In this document: in pieces, positions 35,101 through 44,571 of the stretch
Position numbering within the stretch: the first letter of the stretch is position 1
Layout: every line of letters starts with the position of its first letter
Translations under genes and position numbers: made by a program
Notes under the pieces: model-generated
What the model saw: the letters and a program-made list of their open reading frames with translations, nothing else
Databases searched by the model: none
What the model was told of the DNA's origin: nothing
From: Spodoptera frugiperda
Taxonomy: Eukaryota; Arthropoda; Insecta; Lepidoptera; Noctuidae
Assembly (NCBI RefSeq): GCF_023101765.2
Contig: NC_064226.1
Coordinates: 674,001-738,000 of the forward strand
Reading direction: 5' to 3'
Length of the DNA stretch: 64,000 nt

Positions 35101-37779
35101 TCTCATTCAATTCGTTATGTTTCTCAATTTTACAATACAATATGATCATTCAAGGATGATAGGGATTGCCAATTTGCGCAGTTCCTTTAAATTTAAAGTC
35201 CGCGAGCATTTAATGAAAGATTGGCAGACTCAAGACAATTGAGGAAATTAGGACACTTATTTCTCCATTATGTGTATGTATATGTATGTAATGTGTATTC
35301 ATGTATTGTATGTATTGTATGTATTATATATGTATATATATATATGTATTATATATTGTATTGGTCTTAATTATTATGTATTGTACATTGTATTTTTATA
35401 TTTATTCTTTTGTGCCTGTGTGGTATTCAAGATCCGCTTCATTTTCTGCACCACCCAATGGTTGATAGAGAATTTAAGGCATTAAGTCCGCCATTCACTC
35501 ATTTTTATGTGATGAAGAAATAAATAAATAAATAAATAAATAAATTTGTTGTAGTGAACATTATATAGTCTTAAGAGTCATGTAATTTTCCAAGTGTTAT
35601 AAACGTTCATGCACTTACCATCAGGTGGGCCGTGAACATCATAGTACCTACAATATGGGTTGCTTTAGTCTGCCTTGAAGTAGTGGAATAATAAGGTAAG
35701 ATACTATTAATAACACTTTAATAAAATATAAAAATTCTACTTGTCGAAAACAGGCTAAAAAATGTCGAGGCCATGGTTTTTGAATAACAAGCCCTCGATC
35801 TGACCACCGATAGATCTTAAGTACGTCATTACCGAAACAATTATTCAGATAGATACTATTTAAGTGATATTAACGTATTATGGACTAATATTCCAGTATT
35901 TTAAACTAATATTAAGTCAAAAATTTTCATTTCTATAACCAGTTTTTGAGAAATAACTTAAAATAAATGAGGAACTACGAAAAAATAAGAATAAACCTTT
36001 TAACATAGGTATTTTTACATTTCCGATTTAGCATTTTATTTCGATTTGTTATACATACATATAGTATTATTATATTTTATTGGATACTTACATTTGTAAA
36101 TATTTAAGATAATAAGATGCGTCATGCACTATTTTTAAGTTTAATAAATGGTACCAGACTGGTAGAAGTTGACACCATAAGAGACCTAGGTATTACCGTG
36201 GATGGTCGGCTGTGCTTCTCGAATCACATTGACCGAATCATTAAAGAAGCAAACAAGTCATTAGGGTTCATTCTCCGCAACACTAAAGACTTTAGAAAGC
36301 CTTCCTCACTCATTTTGCTCTATAATAGCTATGTAAGAAGTAAACTTGAGTACTGCAGCACGGTCTGGAGCCCGGATTATGCTATACATAAAAATAGAAT
36401 TGAACGAGTCCAAAAAAAATTTATTCGCAGTCTATCGTACCGCTTTCAGACACCAAACACAGCAAAGACATATGCAGAAAAACTAAAACATTTTCATCTC
36501 GATACGCTTTCCAGGCGCCGACTGTGTCTCGACATGTCCTTCTTGCATAAAGTCATTAACGACAAAATTGATAGTCCTACACTGGTTGGTCAGTTTGTAT
36601 ATCATGTACCTACGAGAATACCGAGATACCCATGCAGATTGTTTAAACCCAAATTTTGTAAAACAAGATTGGGTCGTAATTCACCGGTTGTACGTTTGGC
36701 CCGTCTGTACAATGACCTGACAAATAAGTTGCCAGAACTTGATATTCACTTCCAGCGCCTCCCTAAGTTCCTTAGAATTATCAGAGAGAGTGACGTACTT
36801 TAGCTTAAAATCGGCAATTCGTTCTGTTTTTGTTAATTTTTGCTGAGATTATTTTTAGTTTTTTTATTCACACTTTATTTTGATTTTTAGTTTTTTTTAA
36901 TATTATTGTTAACTTAATATCATAATACGCATGCTGTTGTTACCTATAATTGTAAATACAGATAAGCCTAAGGTAGTTTATATGTAACTGTTATTTTTAT
37001 TGTGCAATATTGCTGTATTTATGTTGGTGACACTTAATAAATAAATAAATAGAGATTTAATAATACAATAAAGATATCTCTACAATTCTTGCGCATTAGC
37101 AAGGACTTTAAAAGATTTCATTTGATCAATTTTATTAAGTTTTCATTATCTACAAGAAGGCAATGTAGTATGTATAGCTTAGGATGAGTGGATACAAGTC
37201 GGGTTAGGGAGAGTCATGAAATCGAAAAGGGGAAAAATCCCCTTTTGAGTAAACTTTTGCCCTGATGCTAAGTAACTTCTTAGTCTTAGGCAGTTGTCCC
37301 ACCGGCAACGATGAACGAGTAACGAGTAGAGCTAGAACTAGAAACGAGTGAAAACGAGTGAAAACAAAAACAAACAAGTGAAGCGAGCACTCGCCGGCAG
37401 TGTGAACAGTCAGCGATCAACTATTTGTATATGCATCTCTTTTGTTTACACGGAAAGTATATCTATTGTACGTTTCTTGAGCGAGAAAATAGCCGATAGT
37501 TAGTCGTTCACTCGCCGTTGGTGGGACAACTGCCTTAGTCTTAGTTAAAAATAAATGATTAAGTGAGAAAGTGATTACGAAGCTATTGACTATACCATTG
37601 ATAGTCATACCAAATTAAGGTTAGATTTAGTTACATGGTGGCACTTACATGATGAAGACACACATGACGCACTGCATGTGGTGCAGCCTCTTCTGGTAGC
37701 GGCGCGCGAGGCTGGACTCGAAGACATACGTCGGCTGCACCAGCGGGGTGCGCTCGCTGCTCGAAGTCGCCTGCATCAT
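17142..37779 (-). CDS. membrane-anchored haem peroxidase (chorion peroxidase / Cardinal-like)
   Basis: Thirteen coding exons with consistent phases: 37779-37649, 34967-34720, 29587-29350, 22977-22763, 22350-22180, 21459-21301, 20498-20280, 19933-19736, 19412-19276, 18749-18582, 18250-18012, 17750-17584 and 17335-17142. Together they give 2484 nt, 827 residues plus a TAG stop. The ATG lies three bases inside its exon, so at least one upstream non-coding exon is needed. Residues 1-35 are hydrophilic and basic (ARRYQKRLHH). Residues about 36-57 form one hydrophobic segment split across the first intron, predicting a type II or signal-anchored protein. The catalytic domain begins near residue 206. 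The distal pair D324-H325 is in WGQFVDHDIT, R464 and E467 are in GDDRANEN, and the proximal H568 is in FRFAHTLLP; REQLNQATAFIDASTVYG and LNIQRGRDHGLPSYPQWR are also intact. These residues match the catalytic and haem-linking positions of animal haem peroxidases, so the enzyme should use H2O2 to oxidise small substrates. Length and N-terminal anchor resemble insect Cardinal (ommochrome pigment synthesis); that assignment is inference. Confidence 0.93.
18981..19190 (+). mobile_element. SINE-B, tRNA-derived, in a peroxidase intron
   Basis: A tRNA-like head (GCTCGAGTGGTCGCTAGTGC, then a GGGTACGATTCCCG B-box) is followed by a unique body with GGCATGTACATTGTACAG and a CCTTCGGGG-TTAAAGGCGTG tail. 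Related pieces are at 59077, 61083 and 63535. It lies between peroxidase exons 9 and 10. It is not a functional tRNA: no complete cloverleaf forms and the 3' half is replaced. Confidence 0.8.
19561..19672 (+). mobile_element. SINE-A copy in a peroxidase intron
   Basis: It contains GAGGCGAGAGGGAGTGTCAG, the CTTACTGACTAAAAACCACC core and a CCGCAACTCCGGA end. It lies between peroxidase exons 8 and 9, and its 5' head is shortened. Confidence 0.8.
20810..20975 (-). pseudogene. decayed duplicate of peroxidase exon 6
   Basis: This is a near-identical but damaged copy of the working exon at 21301-21459, lying about 0.5 kb further along in the same intron. Relative to exon 6 it lacks 2, 1 and 5 bases at three places, and the last loss breaks the frame. 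The donor GT after the exon is gone, and the bases after the acceptor AG are altered. The flanking intron sequence is largely unrelated to that of the working exon. It therefore cannot substitute for exon 6 as it stands and looks like a relic of a local exon duplication. Confidence 0.85.
22083..22153 (-). repeat. fragment of the repeat seen at 9479-9785
   Basis: On the minus strand it reads TTTTTATGGTATAAGAG, then an ACAGACGGATTATACACC-like run and CTGATGGTAA, matching the first 60 bases of the repeat at 9479. It lies between peroxidase exons 5 and 6. Confidence 0.55.
23080..23225 (-). mobile_element. LINE reverse-transcriptase C-terminus fragment (Jockey/CR1-like)
   Basis: The minus strand encodes WNSLPESVFPDGYNLDVFKA, then RVNRLLMGRRA and a stop. 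This is the conserved end of many insect non-LTR reverse transcriptases. It is a severely truncated fragment in peroxidase intron 3. A related piece is at 55111-55251. Confidence 0.75.
24744..24862. mobile_element. short MITE with ACTGCCGTACTCAGAG end
   Basis: Imperfect inverted ends (ACTGCCGTACTCAGAG and CTCTGAGTGTGACAGCT) enclose about 90 bases, including TAGCAATTGTTTTCGGTCCA and GTCGTTACTAAGGAAT. A homologous copy with better-preserved ends is at 55578-55709. It has no coding capacity. Confidence 0.7.
26017..28190 (+). mobile_element. 5'-truncated non-LTR retrotransposon (Jockey/CR1-like), broken
   Basis: The reverse transcriptase begins inside the N-terminal region (GAGPDGIPP motif near 26251) in one frame, ending about 26405. 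It continues from about 26366 in another frame to the stop at 27741 with the palm motifs FTKAFDKIPH, SGAPQGSHLAP and YADDL. The break falls at an A-run after the LEE codons near 26370, where a couple of codons seem damaged, so no intact product can be made. A 3' untranslated region with a repeated TTGTTAATTTA-type motif (27768-27856) leads to a TAAA tail at about 28163-28190. AGTCAAA occurs before the 5' end (26010-26016) and after the tail (28190-28196) and is the likely target duplication. It sits in peroxidase intron 3. Confidence 0.88.
27768..27856. repeat. short tandem TTGTTAATTTA array in the LINE 3' UTR
   Basis: At least six roughly 12-base units of the type TTTATTGTTAAT or TTAATGTTGATT follow each other, within the 3' untranslated part of the LINE. 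Confidence 0.75.
30735..30850. repeat. imperfect palindromic MITE-like repeat
   Basis: GCCCTCTGATTGGTGGGTTC and the inverted GCCGGCCAATCAGAGCGCC lie almost back to back, preceded by TTAGTACGAGTTTG. This resembles a short hairpin repeat. Its boundaries are unclear. Confidence 0.4.
31310..31500 (+). repeat. diverged copy of the repeat seen at 9479-9785
   Basis: It shares the CCGCAACACCAGAGG string, a GGAATTGGGGATGG stretch, ACGGTTTTCTGTAAGGCC and the downstream TCCGGTTGAAAGCTC order with the 9.5-kb copy. It lies in peroxidase intron 2. Confidence 0.5.
31867..32245 (+). mobile_element. SINE-A 3' part joined to a GC-rich 5'-UTR-like block
   Basis: The first about 75 bases match the end of SINE-A (GAGCCGGAGCCCCGGTAAAC through CATCAGCCCTACTGGGC). 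Unlike the other copies, it then continues for about 300 bases of far more GC-rich DNA (GGCGCGCGCGGAACGCGACG and onwards). This leads to an ATG at about 32164 opening a short frame beginning MTASQKEETASQSLS, which soon ends. The layout suggests that SINE-A is the front of a longer non-LTR element whose 5' leader and ORF1 start survive here. The class is not established. Confidence 0.55.
33055..33207. repeat. three tandem ~49-base units with palindromic AACTAGTTT motifs
   Basis: Units begin at about 33061, 33111 and 33160. Each holds an AACTAGTTT-like half, a central CTAG or CCTAGG, an inverted AAACTAGTT half, then TCCTAT or TCCTG. Substitutions between units are frequent, so the array is old or selected only for the motif spacing. 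The block is bounded by TCAGGA and TCCTGA, which are inverted. It has no coding frame. Confidence 0.7.
33279..34260. mobile_element. hAT-like non-autonomous element with ~200-base inverted ends
   Basis: The left end (GAGGTATTCCTCGAAGCGCA) and right end are inverted copies over about 200 bases. An exact 8-base direct repeat AAATAAAC lies immediately outside (33271-33278 and 34261-34268). Each arm holds several copies of the sub-terminal motif CTCGAAGCGCAC or its complement. Eight-base target duplications are the rule for hAT (and P) elements. No transposase is encoded. The centre has been invaded by a SINE-A copy (33858-34037) and holds a CA-rich run near 33756-33779. It lies in peroxidase intron 2. 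Confidence 0.88.
33858..34037 (+). mobile_element. SINE-A, longest copy, nested in the hAT-like element
   Basis: A T-run and GAGGGGGTAAAATCATCCAA head, then GGCGAGGCGAGAGGGAGTGT, the CTTACTGACTAAAAACCACC core, a CTTTTCGAGCCGGAGC stretch and a GCAGCTCCGGATCAGGC-CCCTACTGGGC end. Its lower divergence than its host implies later insertion. I use it as the reference for the family. Confidence 0.85.
35150..35548 (+). mobile_element. RTE-type LINE 3' end with TAAA tail
   Basis: GGCATTAAGTCCGCCATT followed by a short spacer and a run of about seven AAAT units at 35519-35544 is the typical end of RTE-type LINEs in Lepidoptera. A TGTA-rich microsatellite (about 35270-35350) lies inside it. No reverse transcriptase remains. 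Confidence 0.65.
36115..37046 (+). mobile_element. 5'-truncated LINE, C-terminal quarter of the reverse transcriptase
   Basis: A 228-residue frame (36117-36803) holds VDTIRDLGITVDGRL, LGFILRNTKDF and KLEYCSTVWSPDYAIHKNRI. It has the same domain order as the end of the LINE at 26017 but only about half identity, so it is a different subfamily. Its 3' region ends in TAAATAAATAAAT at about 37036-37048. It is in peroxidase intron 1. Confidence 0.85.
37289..37534. mobile_element. MITE with GGCAGTTGTCCCACC ends
   Basis: The inverted ends GGCAGTTGTCCCACCGGCAA and TTGGTGGGACAACTGCC enclose 246 bases. The 9-base string TTAGTCTTA lies directly outside on both sides (37280-37288 and 37535-37543). An 8-9-base duplication suggests a hAT-type transposase in trans. 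It is 115 bases from the first coding exon of the peroxidase. Confidence 0.8.
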
Positions 37780-37889
37780 CACCTGCCAACAGCAACCATG
37801 GTTAATCATCAGGAGAGAGATGGAGAGATATAAAGGAATGTAAAATTCTGATGTAATTGAATAACTGATAGACGATATTGGCAACTAGC

Positions 37890-38072
37890 TTCTGCCAGAG
37901 GTTTCGCCCGCGTTTCCATGGGATAAAAAGTGTCGTATGTGTTATTCCAGACCATAATCTAACCCTGTTCTAAATGTCATCCCGATCCCTTCAGCCGTTT
38001 TGACGTGATTGAGTGACAAACATACACACAAACAAACTTACAAACTTTCGCATTTATAATATTAGTAAGATT
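37890..38072 (+). repeat. interspersed repeat ending TTTATAATATTAGTAAG
   Basis: The TTTCGCCCGCGTTTCC head, CGATCCCTTCAGCCGTTTTG, ACGTGATTGAGTGACAAACA and TTTATAATATTAGTAAG end recur at 52690-52860 and 58375-58470. It is a common lepidopteran repeat of uncertain class. Confidence 0.65.
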
Positions 38073-41000
38073 AGGTTTAAGGTACCTACATCAGAATACC
38101 GTAAAAATATACAATATACATGCATTTTAATGCGCGTATATCTCGTAAGGCAAGTTATTCGCAGTAAGTATAGTTTTAGAGTTTTCTGATGTCAAAACCG
38201 AAGTCGCGTGAGACCTCCTCTGTTGAATTAATATTAATAATCTGATAATAAATATTTTATTAAATCAAAGACCCATATAGATTTAAGTCAGCCCATTTAC
38301 ATCACTACGTAATAATAGCGAGAACTCAAATTAGTATTGAATAATGTCCCATTCATAATTATAGTCTTCATTAAAGTTATACCTACGTTAGCTCCGAGAT
38401 TCGAGTTCATTAATAATTAATTTCGTTATCAGTTCAGAATTATATTAATATTTAAGGAAACATTTATATCATCGCGTAGATTAATCAGACGATGTGATGT
38501 CGCGTCTTGACATCATATCGTCATCGACAAGAGTGCTTTTGAGCCTAACTTAAGTGATTGAAAAATTTATTACATCAAGGGTGCTTTTTCAACAGAGATG
38601 TGCTATGTACCTAGCTATGCGATGTATCGATAGTAGTTCATAGCTTAGCTGAGTCTGTTTCGACCAGTGTTATGTTATGTGTACGTATGATTTGTGGAAG
38701 CCAAACGCATCCACAGCAACGTAGCTCTCTGGTGTATACCGTATACTTACGGTATTAGGGTACTTTATCCTAATTATAATTATATTATACGCACAAGAAA
38801 CATTTCTTACATTTTAATTTAATATTATCAAACACACAACACGTTCATAACTTCTTGATATCTTAGAGTAAATAAAATGCTATCTTCCTGCATAGCATGC
38901 ATATGGATTACAGAGATAACTGATACTACACCATGTGTTGATTCATTGCTCGTTTAAAACTTTGCACTCTATACCATTACTGATTTAACCTCAGGTTTAA
39001 ACAACGTTTCTTTGACGTGATTTTATCTTAATTGAACTCTTCCGTGATTTTTTTGGAGCAGATTTAAATTTTAGTTTAGTTAAACATCGGGAGACGCGAT
39101 TGTATTGATATAAAATAATAATTATACTTTGGGACTTTAATTCGATTTTCTTAATGTTAATTTAAACCAAAAAGGGGACTAATATTAAAGTACCTACGTT
39201 ACAATAACAGAATTTTTAATTAATTGCTGGTCAAAATAAAGCAAATTCCTTTCTTAACAAAATTAAATAGGTATTAGTAATTCTAATTATGCAGTTAAAG
39301 AAGTTATATTTACCTTAATCAAGCTGTTTGGTTGTAAAACTTATTCGTATTAACTTGCACAGGATTTATAGTTTTCGTATGTTTTTAAAAATATACTTTA
39401 TCACGCTATGGTGGACCTTGGATGGCGACCACAATAAAACTGATACACTATGCAAAGATCGACCTGAGGTAGAGCTACTGGTGATTAGGGTAAATGTTGT
39501 AATTCTTAGTTAATTTTCTTATTACTTATAAAAGAAAATTAAAATACTAAAGAAGTAATTAGAATAATTAGCAAAATTAATTAAGTAATAGGTACTTAAT
39601 TCGAATATTAATTACTCGATGAATCAATTGGTTTTTGTTCCATATCTATCTAAAGGAAATAAACTTCTGATGTGAATCAAGTAGGTATAAATAAAATAAA
39701 TTACTTAACTACATGTAAAAAGGCTTGGTATTAAAAATAAACGAGTTAAATAATGGTTTAAAGTTAGATTTTTGACGTGGTTACTATTTTCGGCACAGTG
39801 ATGAAGCGAAATAGTTAAATAGCCTAAACAGGTAATCTTGATTGCAGCAATTAAATATCTATACTTAATTAAAATTAAACCGGTCCCTATAATTATTACA
39901 CCATATTTTTATTCTACAGAGTAATTTTATTGGTTTTACATGTACCTATCTCCAACCCGATGATAGATTAATTCACACGTTTTACTTACTTTTCGGTTAT
40001 TTAAAGAAACTGGTAAACTCGTTTTGAGAAAGACTCTTGGTGATATATCAAGTGGATTTTTATTGAATTAGACTGGGTAGAGTAGGGTCTTGCCCTTTGT
40101 AGTCGACGGTCATCTGTAGACAAATGGCTTGCGGATGTAGCCATCAAATAGCCATTGAATGCGTGCGTGACGATGGACATCTTAGAGGTCAAACAAATTA
40201 TAGAGTTGCGTAGACATCGTGAAATTTGGTGTGATTTATTGTGATTCAATACTTCTTACTAGCAGTCGACAGTTTATGAGCTATACATACTTTTTGAAAT
40301 GGTGTTTTTAATGAAGAACCACCAAGGACCAACGCAGACGCGTTTATTATTGTGCAAGTAAAATGTCAATGATATAAAATGCATGGAGTGTCCAGTGCTG
40401 GTGTCTCTTCATCGGATAAAGATGAAGGAGAATATCTTATTGAGCTCGTGACGAGGGGGCGGAAAACCGCTTAGCAGCAAAACCAAATTACCTGACATAG
40501 TAAACTATGTAGTTTTTCGACTATTTGCATGCAAAGGGTCCCATCAGACGCGGAACCAGTTTGAAATAACTGGTTAACGTCTATAAAAGTTTTTGTCAAT
40601 TCGAATCAAGTTACAAAATATGTTAAGAAATTAAGTATTTTATTGAAATCGATACGTATATTATTTCTGATAGCTTTTATTGCAAGGAACCATAAGTAAC
40701 ATGAACATAGTTTATCTTGTATTGCGTATTTTATTGAAATGTTAGTTAAGAACCACTTTTCACACTTTTACATGTTATCGTTGTAAAAATGCAAAAAACA
40801 TCACGATCCGCTAAGCAACACTATCGCAATTTCGCATTAGGTATAAACTAGGAAGCGTAAATAATAAGAATAAGTAAATTAGTACTAAATCTATGACCTA
40901 ATACTCAGACCAAGGTTGCATAAATTGTGCAACCACGTGTCTTCTTAATAAAAAAGGAAATCGGTGCATCGCCGAGGGAAATGACATGCAGTGACCTTTT

Positions 41001-42332
41001 TTATATAAGTAGGTATTTATTATGTAATATTGGCATTCAATTCTAGTATCCGACTATCCATAACCTAGAGTTGAGGCCGTTTATGACGGAGAAAGAAAAT
41101 GCTCCTAGCTTTTCCGGAGAAAGACTAGGGAGTGTGAGATTTTTACCCCAATAAAACTACCTGGGTAGGATTAACCCTGCGCTTTTTCATATCAGAAAAG
41201 GGAGGCAGAAGTGAACATAAACTACAATCTGAAATCTGAAGTAACCTACTTTTCACATTATGACTTGTTATGACTCCGTAAGGAATTTAACAAAAAAATA
41301 AACATTAAAACGATGAAATTACATCGACTATTGAAAGGCTAATTGATCTAAGCGTACCTATTTTATGCGATATTGAGCTTTATTCGGTAATATATGCGAT
41401 ATTCGTAATCAGTTAATTTTTTGGTATGAAAAAAATCGCTTAAATTAATTAGCCTTTTAACCGTCGACATTATTTTTAGTTTTTAGGGTTAGGGTTGAAG
41501 TCATGTGCTTCTACGTTATGGGGTGTAAAAAGAGATCGTGCTAATCACTTGAATTTGAAAGGCTTCAGTGATATAGGGGCTCACATCCGTAGCAATAGTT
41601 TAAGTGGATTAAGTAATGTTAAGAAAGTCATTGTTAAAAGTTGATCCTGTACTTATTTATTAGAGAGCAGATATACATTTATCTCTTATTTTCGTTAGGA
41701 TTAGTATGTAACAATGTTATTGATTAGTAAATATCTAACTGTTGTTAATCGTACCATAAAATACACTTTTGAAATGAAGTTTATATTAATTAATCAGTTC
41801 ACAGACATTTAGGGACTTCTTTATTGTATTATTAATTTATTACGCAAAGCTTTTGTCTTTTTAATGTTTTTCTCATTATGATAAAAAGAGAAAAGCAATA
41901 ATAACTTTCAGGTTCTAATTTTTTTTATCTAATCTCATATGGCGCCTATGCCTTTGGAAAAATACGCAAAATAACTGGTTCTTATGCCATAGATTTTCTT
42001 TTATAGAGCTATTTGCCTGAAATGAATTGATCGAGGAACATTATCTATCTATAAAATGCTAATAGGTACCTACATTTTTTTATTACGAGTCCATAATTTT
42101 GAATTACCATTAAGAATGGATTAGTCTAGAAATATGCATAGTTAAGTAGGCAGTAGGCAGGTAACACGTTTATTCATTCAAGAACTTTTCCCGAAAAATT
42201 AAAAAGTTTGGTGAATGTGTTGCCAAAGATTTAACGGAAAAGCTTATTATTATTACATATTTGTAAAAGAATAAAACTACAGTAATAAGAACTTAGATAG
42301 GTACTAAAGAAAGCATACATATATAAATAAAT
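38073..42332. other. AT-rich DNA, upstream part of the peroxidase locus
   Basis: I find no coding exon and only degraded repeat-like pieces. It may be intron between a non-coding first exon near 42.3 kb and the first coding exon, or plain intergenic sequence. Confidence 0.35.
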
Positions 42333-42337
42333 TAACT

Positions 42338-42400
42338 TACTTGTTTAACTTTTCCGTTTTCTTAAACAAAAACCAATTTTTCGTCACAACTTCACTGCAT
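42338..42400 (-). other. possible non-coding first exon of the peroxidase gene
   Basis: On the minus strand a stretch containing GCAGTGAAGTTGTGACG ends in AACAAGTAAGTTAA, a strong donor. The peroxidase start exon needs an upstream 5' UTR exon, and this is one of a few candidate donors; another lies near 39990. There is no transcript evidence. Confidence 0.2.
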
Positions 42401-44571
42401 TATATTTTTAAACAATCCATTCATTCATTCACTATTTAAAACTAAAAAAAGAACAGTTGAAAATGGAATAGACTATATTTATTTACTTTTTTAAAGAACG
42501 GCGTGCACCGGCAAGTCAACGCGCAGCCAACGGCATTGCCTATCACTAAGTAATGAAGAGCCTTTACAAAACCCAGCTGATGTTAATTAAAGCTATCGGC
42601 GTGGTCTGCAGCATTGTGTTACAGCTTTTCAATTTGGTCGGGTTATAGGGCCCTACCATTTTTGAACCAGTTTTTATGACATGTTTTATAATATTACGAA
42701 ATAGTAGGAAGACCTTTGCTGTTGAACCTTTATTTTTGTGTTTAGATGTTTAGTATATTTACATACAGAAAGTTACTTACATTTATTTAGTTTGCGTATC
42801 ATTTTAACGTAGTGCTTAAAGCTACGGAAGTATTTTTTTATCTTGATCACAGACCACATTTTTTACGACGTAGATTTAACTGTGATCGAATATTTTTGGT
42901 AGGTACATTCCTAAGTCAGAGCTAGGTGGGTACTGAGTATGCTAAATGCTCGATGCATTCTGCCTGACGTTGATATTTCATGCGTTTTATTATTTTCTAG
43001 GAGACTTGCTTAGTGATCAACCTTCAAGATTGTAGAAATATCATTTATGACGCAGGTTCTTCATGCACTTTTGTGCACTGAGTTCGCATCTATTAATTAG
43101 AATTTAAGTAGGAACTGTTTACCTATCTATTTGTTTTAATTCGGTAAATAAAGAACAGTTCGATAGGTACTCATTTACCAATAACTCATTGACACCCTAC
43201 TTAGTTTGTAAGTTAGGGTTAGGGATGCATTATAGATACGCCAATCTTTCATTTTGACATTATTAGACATAAGATAATAATAATATTGTTCTTAACCAAT
43301 GTTTGGAAAGTTAGGTAAGTGCCCTTTCCAATTAAAATCGCATTATTGCGTCATGAAGTGAAATGTGGTTGGTAAATGACCATACTTTACGGAACTTTTT
43401 TAATGTTGATGATTGATAATTTCTTGGAGCGCTATCTATAGCAGATTCAATTCTCGTGCCGATAGAAGCAGCCACCTAGGTATATGTGGGTACCTAGGTG
43501 TTATGTAGGGACCTAGACTAAAGGACCTTCCTGTTTTGACAGGCATCTAGCTTGTATTTAGTTTATAGTTATAATTTTCTGTCTATCCACATGAAACAAT
43601 AATACGATATAAATGAAACTTATTGCTCCTTATGAAACACTCATCAATCAACTGAAAAGTGAACCTGAACACGCTCGAAAACTTTCGTCGTTTACTATAA
43701 TGCATGGCAAATAAATTGGCGTGGTACGTAAACTGAAAATAATCACATAAGGTTCTGGTTCTTTCATCTGACCTACAGTTCTGATAAAATGGGTGAAAGA
43801 GCTTCAGATAGGCAGCCGCCTATCTGTGGGCAGCAACTGTCTGATGTTGCCATAGAATCTGCATAAGCACCTACCTTGGTTGGAATGTTTCTCACCTCAT
43901 CCAAATCTTTATTGAAGGTTGACCCTATGAAGGTCGCTGATTATAATGTAGACAACAACCTGTTTGTTTACTAAACAACAAAATGTTTATTTCTTGTCGT
44001 AACATTCTAGTTCATAAATTAGCATGAATGCTATTTTTGCAGACCTGAAAATGTTACTGCTTTCAACATCTACCTAGAGGTATTTTAACGAAGGTGTTTT
44101 ATGATTTTTAAATGTTTTAAAAAGTTTATACGAAAATAATTATCGAAGACTTCCAATTAGCAAATACTAAATTAAAATATTGAAACTAGTCCTATACTAT
44201 TACTAAAGCTTTTTTGTTTGAACATGACCTTGGCGGGTTGACTGGATAACAAGCTTTGTTTGAATTTGAGGGTACGATCCAATTCTGAATATTGTTAGAT
44301 TGAATTAGGTATTACTAATTTAGTACCTATAGGCGATAATTATAATTAGATATCTCATAGTTTTTTACGTGTATCAAAAACCAAAACCAATTGATCCTGT
44401 AAACTTTTAAAATGTGGGTACTAAATTCTAGGTAGGATTTACAGCGTATAATGAAACGTGTTGATATCGTGGCAAGAAATGTCACTCTGACATTGACAAC
44501 TAAAAGTAAGAGTGAAACGGCTTGACGATAGTCACTGAGATTTACTAGATTTTGTGGAAAATTCAGTGAAA

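Noticed and set aside
35270..35485. Plus-strand 71-codon frame with a Tyr/Val/Leu-rich hydrophobic start.
   Set aside because: It is the translation of a TGTA/TATG microsatellite and a LINE tail.
41483..41500. TTAGGGTTAGGG strings suggestive of a telomere.
   Set aside because: There are only two or three units, insects use TTAGG, and the position is internal; a similar pair near 43208 shows it is chance.
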